A stretch of DNA of 64,000 nucleotides from Micromonospora haikouensis. Lineage in GTDB: Bacteria; Actinomycetota; Actinomycetes; Mycobacteriales; Micromonosporaceae. The position numbers were made by a program, and so were the translations under genes. The stretch covers positions 1 through 64,000 of the forward strand of contig NZ_FMCW01000029.1 of the NCBI RefSeq assembly GCF_900091595.1, given 5' to 3'. The notes under the pieces are model-generated. The model saw nothing but the letters and a program-made list of their open reading frames with translations. It searched no databases and was not told the origin of the DNA. Of this stretch, positions 21,421 through 28,725 are shown piece by piece (within the stretch, counting starts at the first letter, position 1; every line of letters starts with the position of its first letter).

Positions 21421-21478
21421 AGTCTTCCCAGCGTCGTGGCGGCGACCTACCCCTGTCGCACCCCTAACCCGTCCCCAG
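21421..21478 (-). promoter_or_regulatory. Putative activator-dependent promoter of the PKS-hydroxylase-methyltransferase operon
   Basis: On the minus strand three heptamers lie in direct orientation: CTGGGGA (21478-21472), TAGGGGT (21466-21460) and CAGGGGT (21455-21449), with 11-12 bp between starts. After 22 nt comes AAGACT (21426-21421), a possible -10. The layout matches the other cluster promoters. It places the transcript start near 21414, supporting the ATG at 21353 as PKS start. Confidence 0.5.
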
Positions 21479-21553
21479 TTCCGGCCGCCGACCGACCGGC
21501 GCGACCTGCGGCGGAGGTGATGATGGGGCGAGCCTGCGCAGACCGTCGCGCCC

Positions 21554-22411
21554 ATGCCCCGCCTTCCGTCAGTCGAGGTGCCGTCGTTGGAACGCTCGTG
21601 GTTGTTCGCCCGCCTGGCCGTGCCGGCCGGCGGCTGCCCGGACGCCCGGGCGGCCGAGCTGGTCGGCACCGTCGTCGCCGGGCTGGTCGCCGCAGCCCGC
21701 CGCGCCGACCCGGGGTCCGGCTGGTTCTACGACCGGCTCGACCCCACCGGCGTCCCCGTCGCCCCGGCCGGCTCCGCCGCCGGGCCGCGGCTGCGCCTCG
21801 GCATCTGCGCGTCGGCGGCGGGGCTCGCCGCGGTCCGGGCCGGGCTGCGCGCGTACGACCGAGGGTTTTCCCTGGTCGACGAGCCGCACGTGGTCCGCGA
21901 CCCGGCCCGGGGCGGACCCCTCGCGCAGGCCGGCAGCGACCTGGCGCTGGCCCTGCTCGCCGGGGACGGGCCGTGGCTGCCCGGCACGGAGCTGCCGCTC
22001 GCCGTGGCGCACCTGCGGCACCTGGCCGGGCTGCTGCCCGCGGCCGACCGGGCCGCGTTCCTCTTCCTGCACTGGCAGGACCGCGGCGCGGCGCTCACCG
22101 GGGCGCAGCGGCGGGAACTGGCCGCGCAGGCCGCCGCCGGGGCGGACAAGATCGTCCTCGCGGCGGACGACCTGCCGCCGGGCGGGGCGACCGAGGCCGC
22201 GTGGCGGCGCTACCTGGACCGGGTCGCCGACCTCGCCGGGCGGGACCACCCGGACGCGCCGCGCGGCTTCCTGCTGGCCCACCACGCCCAGCTCAGCCAC
22301 GACCGGTGGGGCATCGCCCCGGACGTCGACGCGCTGGCCGCGCTGGCGCTGCGGCTGACGCTGGTCCGCCGCACACCCGAGTCGGAGGAGAGAGCAGCCG
22401 CATGCAGGTGA
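21554..22411 (+). CDS. Stand-alone LanB C-terminal (SpaB_C / thiopeptide-type) domain protein
   Basis: This 285-residue protein shows landmarks of the LanB C-terminal domain family: an N-terminal RSWLFARL strand, GWFYDRL, a GPRLRLGI strand, a degenerate R-GGP segment (ARGGPLAQAGSDLAL) and a C-terminal H-x-LSHDRWGI helix start. In lantibiotic dehydratases this fold removes glutamate. Stand-alone homologues (TclM/TbtD) build the thiopeptide pyridine by [4+2] cyclisation. No precursor-peptide gene is visible nearby. The gene overlaps the aminoDHQ synthase gene by 10 bp, so the two are translationally coupled. There is no good ribosome-binding site before the ATG; an in-frame TGA at 21521 excludes earlier ATG or GTG starts. 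Function is unknown. Confidence 0.7.
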   Translation: MPRLPSVEVPSLERSWLFARLAVPAGGCPDARAAELVGTVVAGLVAAARRADPGSGWFYDRLDPTGVPVAPAGSAAGPRLRLGICASAAGLAAVRAGLRAYDRGFSLVDEPHVVRDPARGGPLAQAGSDLALALLAGDGPWLPGTELPLAVAHLRHLAGLLPAADRAAFLFLHWQDRGAALTGAQRRELAAQAAAGADKIVLAADDLPPGGATEAAWRRYLDRVADLAGRDHPDAPRGFLLAHHAQLSHDRWGIAPDVDALAALALRLTLVRRTPESEERAAACR

Positions 22412-23415
22412 CAGGGACCCCCGCGCGGATCGAGGTGGCGCTCGGCGAGCGCGCCTACCCGGTGCTGATCGGGCCGGGCGTGCGCCACCGGCTGCCGACG
22501 GAGGTGGCACGGATCGGCGCGCGGCGGGTCGTCGTGGTCTCGGCCCGGCCGCCGGAGTGGACGCCCGACCCGGGCGTGCCGCACCGGGTGGTGCCGGCCC
22601 GCGACGGCGAACACGACAAGACCCTCGCCACGGTGGAACAGCTGTGCCGGGCGTTCGCCGAGTTCGGGCTGACCCGCACCGACGCGGTGGTCTCCTGCGG
22701 CGGCGGCACCACCACCGACGTGGTGGGGCTGGCCGCCGGCCTCTACCACCGGGGGATCGCCGTCATCCACCTGCCGACGTCGCTGCTGGCCCAGGTCGAC
22801 GCCAGCGTCGGCGGGAAGACGGCGGTGAACCTGCCGGAGGGCAAGAACCTCGTCGGCGTCTACTGGCAGCCCCGCGCGGTGCTCTGCGACACCGAACACC
22901 TGACGACCCTGCCGGAGCGGGAGCGGCGCAACGGCTACGGGGAGATCGCCCGCGCCCACTTCATCGGCGCGGGCGACCTGCGCGGGCGGCCCGTCGCGGA
23001 GCAGATCGCCGCGTGCGTGGCGCTCAAGGCGCGGGTCGTCGCCGCCGACGAACGCGACTCGGGGCTGCGGCACATCCTCAACTACGGCCACACGCTGGGG
23101 CACGCGCTGGAGGTCGCCACGGGCTTCCGGCTGCGGCACGGCGAGGCCGTCGGCGTCGGCACGGTCTTCGCGGGCCGGCTCGCCGGCGTCCTCGGCCGGA
23201 TCGGCCCCGAGCGGGTCGCCGAGCACCACGAGGTGGTCGCCGGCTACGGCCTGGACCCGGAGCTGCCCTCTGACGTGGACCACGACGAGCTGGTCGCGCT
23301 CATGCGGCGCGACAAGAAGGCCACGGCGGGCCTGTCGTTCGTCCTCGACGGCCCGGCCGGGCCGGAGCTGGTGGCGGACGTCCCACCGGAGGCCGTCCGC
23401 ACCGCCTTGGCGTAA
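22402..23415 (+). CDS. 3-amino-dehydroquinate synthase (RifG-like, AHBA pathway)
   Basis: This 337-residue member of the dehydroquinate synthase family has the NAD-binding CGGGTTTDVVG at about 99-109, PTSLLAQVDASVGGK, metal ligands Glu181, His230 and His246, and HILNYGHTLGHALE. At the position where dehydroquinate synthases have a catalytic Lys (E-x-x-K), this protein reads GYGEIARAH. I associate that form with the aminoshikimate enzymes (RifG) rather than primary metabolism. It would cyclise aminoDAHP to aminoDHQ. The ATG overlaps the end of the preceding gene. A hairpin repeat lies directly after the stop. Confidence 0.92.
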   Translation: MQVTGTPARIEVALGERAYPVLIGPGVRHRLPTEVARIGARRVVVVSARPPEWTPDPGVPHRVVPARDGEHDKTLATVEQLCRAFAEFGLTRTDAVVSCGGGTTTDVVGLAAGLYHRGIAVIHLPTSLLAQVDASVGGKTAVNLPEGKNLVGVYWQPRAVLCDTEHLTTLPERERRNGYGEIARAHFIGAGDLRGRPVAEQIAACVALKARVVAADERDSGLRHILNYGHTLGHALEVATGFRLRHGEAVGVGTVFAGRLAGVLGRIGPERVAEHHEVVAGYGLDPELPSDVDHDELVALMRRDKKATAGLSFVLDGPAGPELVADVPPEAVRTALA

Positions 23416-23464
23416 GGAAGGGCACCTTGTTAACGCATTCTGTTGTACAGGGGACCCTTCCTAA
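23413..23464. repeat. Imperfect inverted repeat, terminator-like or dispersed element
   Basis: The left arm 23413-23429 (TAAGGAAGGGCACCTTG) pairs with 23448-23464 at 14 of 17 positions, around an 18-nt AT-rich loop containing GTTAAC. It overlaps the aminoDHQ synthase stop and lies before the next gene. The lower GC content stands out from the surroundings. It could be a terminator or a copy of a dispersed intergenic repeat; genome copies cannot be checked here. Confidence 0.6.
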
Positions 23465-23514
23465 CAAGCCGTAATCGGGTGGACAGCGTGCCGTCGTAGG
23501 ACGATCGTCGGCCC

Positions 23515-24249
23515 ATGAGGCAGGAAGACATCTGGGACGCGGACGCCGCCGCGCGCTACGACACGCCGGGCGTCGGCATGTTCGCCCCCGAGGTGCTGGG
23601 GCCGACCGTGGACCGGCTCGCCGCGCTCGCGGGCGGCGGGGCGGCGCTGGAGTTCGCCGTCGGCACCGGCCGGGTGGCCGTGCCGCTCGCCGAGCGCGGG
23701 GTGCCCGTCACCGGCATCGAGCTGTCCACCGCCATGGTCGACAGGCTGCGGACGAAGGTGGACGAGGCGGCGTTGCCCGTGGTCGTCGGGGACATGGCCA
23801 CCACCGTCGCGCCGGGGGCGTACACGCTCGTCTACCTGGTCTTCAACACGATCGCCAACCTGCTCACCCAGGCCGAGCAGGTCGCCTGCTTCCGCAACGC
23901 GGCCCGCCACCTCGGCCCGGGAGGCCGGTTCGTGGTCGAGCTGTGGGTGCCGGAGCTGCGCCAGCTCCCGCCGGGCCGGCAGGCCACGGTCTGGCACTGC
24001 GAGCCCGGCTACCTCGGCCTGGACACCTACGACGTGCTGCGCCAGCACGTCGTGTCGCACCACTTCAGGTTCGGCGAGGGCACCGAGGCGCAGGTGTTCC
24101 GCACGCCGCACCGCTACATCTGGCCGGCGGAGCTGGACCTGATGGCGCAGCTGGCCGGCTTCGAGCTGGAGTCGCGGCACGCGGACTGGGCCGGCGGCGA
24201 GTTCACCGCCGAGTCGCGCGACCACGTCTCCGTGTACCGCCTCCCCTGA
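23515..24249 (+). CDS. SAM-dependent class I methyltransferase
   Basis: This 244-residue protein has an N-terminal IWDADAAARYD segment, the SAM motif LEFAVGTGRVAVPLA near residues 44-58, GIELSTAMV (ribose-binding acidic strand) and a late RYIWPAELDLMAQLAGF. These features are typical of stand-alone small-molecule or unassigned class I methyltransferases. It follows the aminoDHQ synthase by 99 nt on the same strand, with a hairpin between them, so it may have its own promoter. It could be a tailoring enzyme of the ansamycin, but nothing in the sequence fixes the substrate. Confidence 0.82.
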   Translation: MRQEDIWDADAAARYDTPGVGMFAPEVLGPTVDRLAALAGGGAALEFAVGTGRVAVPLAERGVPVTGIELSTAMVDRLRTKVDEAALPVVVGDMATTVAPGAYTLVYLVFNTIANLLTQAEQVACFRNAARHLGPGGRFVVELWVPELRQLPPGRQATVWHCEPGYLGLDTYDVLRQHVVSHHFRFGEGTEAQVFRTPHRYIWPAELDLMAQLAGFELESRHADWAGGEFTAESRDHVSVYRLP

Positions 24250-24314
24250 CCGGTCGCCGCGCCCGCCGAACGCCCCGCCGCCGCGTCGGCGGGGTCCGGG
24301 GCCGGCGGGTCGCC

Positions 24315-24379
24315 CCGCCATGTCGGCGACATCGCGGCATCCGGGCCGACTTGATACCGCCATGCCGCCGACATGGCGG
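24315..24379. terminator. Nested inverted repeats between convergent genes
   Basis: A perfect 14-bp inverted repeat (24315-24328 with 24366-24379, CCGCCATGTCGGCG arms) encloses a 37-nt loop. An alternative stem of 8 bp with a 7-nt loop forms at 24357-24379. The site lies between the convergent methyltransferase and phosphatase genes and probably terminates both. It is followed at about 24380-24450 by degenerate GGCCGCGCCCGACCGCGC/GGCCGCACCT repeats. Confidence 0.6.
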
Positions 24380-24483
24380 CCGCGCCCGACCGCGCTCGGC
24401 CGCGCCCGACCGCGCCAGGCCGCACCTGGCCGCACCTGGCCGCGCCGCGGCCCAGCGCCGCCGCGCGGCCCAGGGCGCGCGGG

Positions 24484-25182
24484 TCAGGGGACCAGGGCCG
24501 CCGGGCAGTACGCCAGCAGGTCCGTCGGCGCGTGGGCGACCACGTCCGGGCCGGCGGCGAGCAGGGCGGCGACGTCCCCGCCGTGCCAGGTGGTGGCGAC
24601 CGTGGTGACGCCGGCGTCCCGGCCGCTGAGCAGGTCGATCACCGCGTCGCCGACCATCATGGCCTGCTCCGGCGGCACGTCGAGGTGGCCGAGGGCGGCG
24701 AGGACGATGTCCGGGGCCGGCTTCGGGCGGGCCACCTCGTCGGAGCCGATCACCTGGTCGAACAGACCGAGCACGCCGAGCGTGTCGAGCAGCGAGCGGG
24801 CCCGGGGGCCGCTCTTGCCGGTGGCGATGGCCATCCGGACGCCCCGGCCGTGCAGCTCCTCCAGGGTCTCGCGTACGCCGGGGAACAGCGGCACGAGGTG
24901 CGCCATCCGGTAGCTCTCCCGGACGAACGACTCTTCCATCTCCAGCGGCAGCCCCATCAGCCGCATGATGTCCGGGAAGTACCGGCCCATGTGCCGGTTG
25001 TACTCCTCGAACGGCGCGGGCCCGTCGCCCACCACCTCGGCGTACGCGATGCTGAACGCCTCGCGCATGACGGCCGAGCTGTCGACCACGACGCCGTCGA
25101 GGTCGAACACGACCGCGCGGATCGGGCCCCGGGCGGGCGGCGGCGGGAGGGTGACGTCGATGGTGGACGGTGGATGGGTCAT
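24484..25182 (-). CDS. HAD-family phosphatase (RifM-like, AHBA pathway)
   Basis: This 232-residue HAD hydrolase has the nucleophile motif FDLDGVVVDSS (Asp27, Asp29), an ATGKSG motif II, the motif III lysine in RPKPAPD and the motif IV acidic pair GDAVIDL. It matches RifM, implicated in forming free kanosamine from UDP-glucose in aminoshikimate clusters. GGGGAG six bases upstream supports the ATG at 25182. A GTG at 25224 overlapping the oxidoreductase stop is an alternative that would add 14 residues. It is the third gene of the AHBA synthase-oxidoreductase-phosphatase operon, in the same order as rifKLM. Confidence 0.9.
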   Translation of the reverse strand: MTHPPSTIDVTLPPPPARGPIRAVVFDLDGVVVDSSAVMREAFSIAYAEVVGDGPAPFEEYNRHMGRYFPDIMRLMGLPLEMEESFVRESYRMAHLVPLFPGVRETLEELHGRGVRMAIATGKSGPRARSLLDTLGVLGLFDQVIGSDEVARPKPAPDIVLAALGHLDVPPEQAMMVGDAVIDLLSGRDAGVTTVATTWHGGDVAALLAAGPDVVAHAPTDLLAYCPAALVP

Positions 25183-25220
25183 TGGCTGCTCCCCGGAGCG
25201 AGTGAGGTCGCCGGTGGTTC

Positions 25221-26408
25221 TCACCGGTCGCGTTGGCCCGCCAGCGCGTGCTCCCGCTCCGGCTCGGTGGGCCGGGCGGTGCGGTAGATCCGTTCGATGA
25301 TGTCGATGGTCCGGTGTGCCTCGGCGACGGCCGCGCCCCGGCTGGCCGGGGCGGTGAGCAGGCCGGGCAGGGCATCGAGTTGGCGGTCGTACTCGGTGCC
25401 GATCGCCTCGGCGGGCAGCGGCAGCGCGACGGTCTCGCCGTCGCGGGTGCGGGTGAGCACCGGCGACGGCTCCCGGTTCGGGCTGAACCCGAACGTGCAG
25501 CGCAGGGTGGCCGTGCCGGCGACGCCATGCACGGTGATGGTGGTGCGGTCCAGCGCCTCGTGCGACGCCCAGCAGGCGTGCACGGCGACGGACGCGCCGT
25601 CGGCGGTGAGCAGGAACCCCCGCGCGGTGTCCTCGACGTCGCCCCGCGACCCGCCGACCGAACCGTCACCCCGTAGCGCGCCTGCGGCAGCGGCGGAACC
25701 GGCGGGGTCGCGCCAGACGGCGTGTGCGGCGGTGTCGTTGACGAAGTCGGCGGAGACGCTGCCGACGGCGCGGGTGATCCGGGTGGCCGGGCCGAGCAGC
25801 GGCAGCACCGTGTCGAGCAGGTGCCAGCCGAGGTCGACGAGCGCGCCGCCGCCGGAGAGGTCGCGGCGGGTGAACCAGCCGCCCGCGTCGGGCACCCCCC
25901 GGGCACGGACCCACGCCACGTCGACGTGCCGGATCGGGCCGAGCTCGGCGGCGGCGTCGGCGAGGGCCCGCACGTCGGCGCGCCACCGGGCGGCGCTGCC
26001 GGCCAGCAGCACCGCGCCGCCGGCGCGCTCCGCGTCGGCCAGCAGCGCCGCCTCGGCGGAGCTGAGGCAGACGGGCTTCTCCAGGAACACGGGTACGCCC
26101 CGGCGCAGCAGCCGGGCGGCGACGGCGGCGTGCAGGTGGTTGGGCACGGCCACCACCACCAGGTCCGCCGCGCCGGCGGGCAGGTCGTCGACGTCGGCGT
26201 ACGCGAAGGGCACCGCGTGGGTGTCGCGGGCGGCTTCCCGGACGGCCGGCTGCGGGTCGACCAGGGCCGTCACCTCGAAGGCCGGGTGCGCGGCGAGCCG
26301 GGGCAGCCAGATCTCCCGGCCGGCCCAGCCGAGGCCGACCACGGCGACCCGGATCGGGCCGCCGGGCGGCACGGCGACGCCGGAGACGGCCGGCGGCGGG
26401 GTGGTCAT
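25221..26408 (-). CDS. NAD(P)-dependent oxidoreductase (RifL-like, Gfo/Idh/MocA family)
   Basis: This 395-residue protein has a Rossmann motif VAVVGLGWAGRE near residue 21, the EKPV motif that is the catalytic Lys-Pro signature of this family, and a C-terminal beta domain. RifL acts with the aminotransferase RifK to oxidise C3 of UDP-glucose so that it can be aminated, giving UDP-kanosamine. The start overlaps the AHBA synthase stop by 4 bp (ATGA), showing tight coupling. A GTG of the phosphatase gene overlaps its own stop in the same way. Confidence 0.92.
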   Translation of the reverse strand: MTTPPPAVSGVAVPPGGPIRVAVVGLGWAGREIWLPRLAAHPAFEVTALVDPQPAVREAARDTHAVPFAYADVDDLPAGAADLVVVAVPNHLHAAVAARLLRRGVPVFLEKPVCLSSAEAALLADAERAGGAVLLAGSAARWRADVRALADAAAELGPIRHVDVAWVRARGVPDAGGWFTRRDLSGGGALVDLGWHLLDTVLPLLGPATRITRAVGSVSADFVNDTAAHAVWRDPAGSAAAAGALRGDGSVGGSRGDVEDTARGFLLTADGASVAVHACWASHEALDRTTITVHGVAGTATLRCTFGFSPNREPSPVLTRTRDGETVALPLPAEAIGTEYDRQLDALPGLLTAPASRGAAVAEAHRTIDIIERIYRTARPTEPEREHALAGQRDR

Positions 26409-27568
26409 CCGGCGAGGACGTCGGCCAGCACGGCGGCGATGTCGTGCATCTGCTGCTCGGTGCCGAGCAGGGTGCGGTGGTGCAGCCAGACGCAGTCGGA
26501 GTGGATCTGCTCGACGTTGGGGCAGCGGGCGGCGATCTGCTCGACGGTCTCGTCGGGGGCGCCGGCCTTCCAGAAGCCCTCGCACCGGTAGATGGCCCGG
26601 AACGCCACGAACGCGGGCACGCCCCGGGCGATGAGCGCGTCGACCACGGCGCGGCGGCGCTCCGGGGTGATCCCCGGGATGCGGAACATGGCCATGTAGT
26701 GCGGGTTGCGGTCGGTGCGCGGGTCGATGGTCTGCGGGACCACGCCGGGGATCTCGGCGAGCAGGCCGGCCAGCAGCGGCCAGCGCTGCTCGCGTACGTC
26801 GATCTGGCCGGCGAGGCGGGCGAGCTGGGCGCGCAGCACGGCGGCGGTGAACTCGCCCATCCGGTAGTTGGAGCCGGTGGTGCGGTGCAGGTAGTCGCGG
26901 TCGGTGCGCGGCCGGCCGCAGCTGTGCACGAGGAAGGCGCGCTCGCGGGTCTCCTCGTCGGGGAAGAGCACCGCGCCGCCCTCGCCGGCGGTCATCAGCT
27001 TGCCGTTCTGGAAGCTGAACGCGGCGATCGAGCCGAGTTCGCCGACCTTGCGGCCCTGCCACTGCGCGCCGTGGGCGTGCGCGGCGTCCTGGAGCAGCGC
27101 CACCCCGGCGTCGGCGGCGATCTTGTCGAGCGCGTCCATGTCGGCGAACTGCCCGGCCATGTGCACCGGCATGATCACCTTGGTGCGGTCGGTGACGGCG
27201 GCGGCGACGGCGGCCGGGTCGACGCAGTAGGTGTCGAGGTCGACGTCGACCGGCACGGCGACCGCGCCGAGGCGCTGCGCCGCGAGCGACGACGAGATGA
27301 AGGTGAACGCCGGCACGATGACCTCGGCGCCGGGCCCGACGCCGAGCACCTCGAGGGCCACCTCCAGGGCGTGGGTGCCGTTGGTGACGGCGAGGGCGTG
27401 CGGCGTGCCGTGGTACGCCCCGAACTCGGCCTCGAAGGTGTCGACCTCGCTCCCGCCCATCCGCCACCACTGGCCCTGTTCGAGGGCGCGGATCAGGCCG
27501 GCTCGTTCCTCGTCACCGAACTGCGGCCACTCGGGGAACTCCGGCACCGTCGACGGCTGACCACTCAT
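26405..27568 (-). CDS. rifK: 3-amino-5-hydroxybenzoate (AHBA) synthase
   Basis: This 387-residue PLP protein of the DegT/DnrJ/EryC1 fold has DAAHAHG (Asp161, pyridine nitrogen) and Lys190 in FSFQNGKLMTAGEGG, the Schiff-base lysine motif characteristic of AHBA synthases. Length and motif match RifK (388 residues). The enzyme aromatises aminodehydroshikimate to AHBA, and with the RifL partner also transaminates the UDP-3-keto sugar. It is the first gene of a three-gene operon, preceded by three TAGGGG-type boxes. This is the diagnostic gene for ansamycin or mitomycin-type clusters. Confidence 0.95.
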   Translation of the reverse strand: MSGQPSTVPEFPEWPQFGDEERAGLIRALEQGQWWRMGGSEVDTFEAEFGAYHGTPHALAVTNGTHALEVALEVLGVGPGAEVIVPAFTFISSSLAAQRLGAVAVPVDVDLDTYCVDPAAVAAAVTDRTKVIMPVHMAGQFADMDALDKIAADAGVALLQDAAHAHGAQWQGRKVGELGSIAAFSFQNGKLMTAGEGGAVLFPDEETRERAFLVHSCGRPRTDRDYLHRTTGSNYRMGEFTAAVLRAQLARLAGQIDVREQRWPLLAGLLAEIPGVVPQTIDPRTDRNPHYMAMFRIPGITPERRRAVVDALIARGVPAFVAFRAIYRCEGFWKAGAPDETVEQIAARCPNVEQIHSDCVWLHHRTLLGTEQQMHDIAAVLADVLAG

Positions 27569-27670
27569 GACTTCCCACTTCCCAATCCAGGAGGACCAGC
27601 GGTTCCCCGGCCGTCCCGCGGCGGCTGGACGCAGCGGTCTCCAGCTGGCAACGTCATCGGCTCGCGGTGG

Positions 27671-27727
27671 ACGCTAACCGACCCGGCAGCCTGCTCACTT
27701 CCCCTAGCGGGCCCCTACCCACCCCTT
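27671..27727 (-). promoter_or_regulatory. Putative activator-dependent promoter of the AHBA synthase operon
   Basis: On the minus strand three direct heptamers AAGGGGT (27727-27721), TAGGGGC (27717-27711) and TAGGGGA (27706-27700) are spaced 10-11 bp, about one helical turn. After 23 nt comes TAGCGT (27676-27671) within CGGTTAGCGTCC. The layout is nearly the same as at the thioesterase promoter. Confidence 0.55.
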
Positions 27728-27835
27728 AGTTCGCCGGTCGGCCGGCGGTGCCCGGCCCGTGGTCGGCGGGTGGCGTAGTAAGACTGCGGGGAATCTGTCG
27801 CCGGCCCCGCCGGGTCGCCCCACGCGAGGTGAGCT

Positions 27836-28267
27836 GTGTCCGACGTGCTCCTGCTGAACGGCCCGAACCTGGGCATCCTCGGTCGACGCCAGCCGGAGAT
27901 CTACGGCACCGACACGCTCGCCGACATCGAGCGGGCGGTCGGCGAGGAGGTCGCCGCGCGGGGCTGGAACGTGGTGGCCGTGCAGCACGACTGCGAGGGC
28001 TCGCTGGTGCGTACGGTGCAGGAGCGCTACGACACGGTCGGCGCGATCGTGAACCCGGGCGCGTTGATGATCGCGGGCTGGAGCCTGCGCGACGCGCTGG
28101 CCAACTATCCCCGGCCGTGGATGGAGGTCCACCTGTCCAACGTGTGGGCCCGGGAGAGCTTCCGGCACGACTCGGTGCTCGCCCCGCTGGCCAGCGGGGT
28201 CATCGTCGGGCTCGGCCCGCTGGGCTACCGGCTGGCCGCCCGCGCCCTCGTCGCCACGGTCGGCTGA
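27836..28267 (+). CDS. Type II (amino)dehydroquinate dehydratase (RifJ-like)
   Basis: This 143-residue protein has LLLNGPNLGILG and RRQPEIYG at the N-terminus (active-site Tyr), then IVNPGALM and EVHLSNVWARE (catalytic His), all standard for type II dehydroquinases. Its place opposite the AHBA synthase operon argues for the aminoDHQ to aminodehydroshikimate step rather than primary shikimate metabolism. The start is GTG with GAGGTGAG upstream. It leads a four-gene plus-strand group. Confidence 0.92.
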   Translation: MSDVLLLNGPNLGILGRRQPEIYGTDTLADIERAVGEEVAARGWNVVAVQHDCEGSLVRTVQERYDTVGAIVNPGALMIAGWSLRDALANYPRPWMEVHLSNVWARESFRHDSVLAPLASGVIVGLGPLGYRLAARALVATVG

Positions 28268-28371
28268 GCCCGGCCGGAAGGCAGGACCCCCCGCGTCGAC
28301 CGGCCCGCCGGGTCCGGGCAGCCCGACAGGGTCCCGGCGACCCGTCACCCCCCTCCACTAAGGATGTTTCC

Positions 28372-28725
28372 GTGCGGACTCCCACCATCACCCTCAGCAT
28401 CATCCTGGCCGCCGTGTTCATGGCCACGGCCGTGCAGAAGCTCGTCGGCGAGCGCAAGACCCGCGAGCGGATGGACCACCTCGGCGTCTCCGCCGGCCTC
28501 ACCCGGGTCATCGGGGTGTTGGAGCTGGCGGCCGTCGTCGGCCTGCTCGTCGGGCTGTTCTGGCCGCTGGCCGGGCTCGCGGCGGCGGTCGGCCTCGTCC
28601 CGCTGATGATCGGCGCCGCCGGCTACCACCTGCGCGCCCGGGACCCGTTCGCGGTGACGGTGATGCCGATCGCGTTCGGGTTGGCGGCCGCCGCGCTCGC
28701 GGTGCTGCACGTGCTCCAGAGGTGA
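28372..28725 (+). CDS. DoxX-like small membrane protein
   Basis: This 117-residue protein has about four hydrophobic helices: an N-terminal TITLSIILAAVFM helix, KLVGERKTRERM, a second helix around GVLELAAVVGLL, and two more to the C-terminus. The FMATAVQKL start and charged first loop are typical of the DoxX_2 / DoxX-like family, often linked to quinone redox chemistry. AAGGA lies upstream of the GTG at 28372. Its stop overlaps the kinase start (GTGA), so it is co-translated with an AHBA-pathway gene. Role in the cluster is unknown. Confidence 0.8.
   Translation: MRTPTITLSIILAAVFMATAVQKLVGERKTRERMDHLGVSAGLTRVIGVLELAAVVGLLVGLFWPLAGLAAAVGLVPLMIGAAGYHLRARDPFAVTVMPIAFGLAAAALAVLHVLQR

Noticed and set aside
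20938..23415. A long plus-strand frame fusing in frame into aminoDHQ synthase, which could suggest a larger N-terminal fusion
   Set aside because: The upstream part is Arg/Pro/Gly low-complexity and overlaps the clearly coding 21554-22411 gene in another frame. Only the part from 22402 has family motifs.
24484..25906. Possible fusion of phosphatase and oxidoreductase in one long minus-strand frame
   Set aside because: The long frame carries the RifL and RifM regions only as out-of-frame shadow; each real gene has its own start, family motifs and stop.
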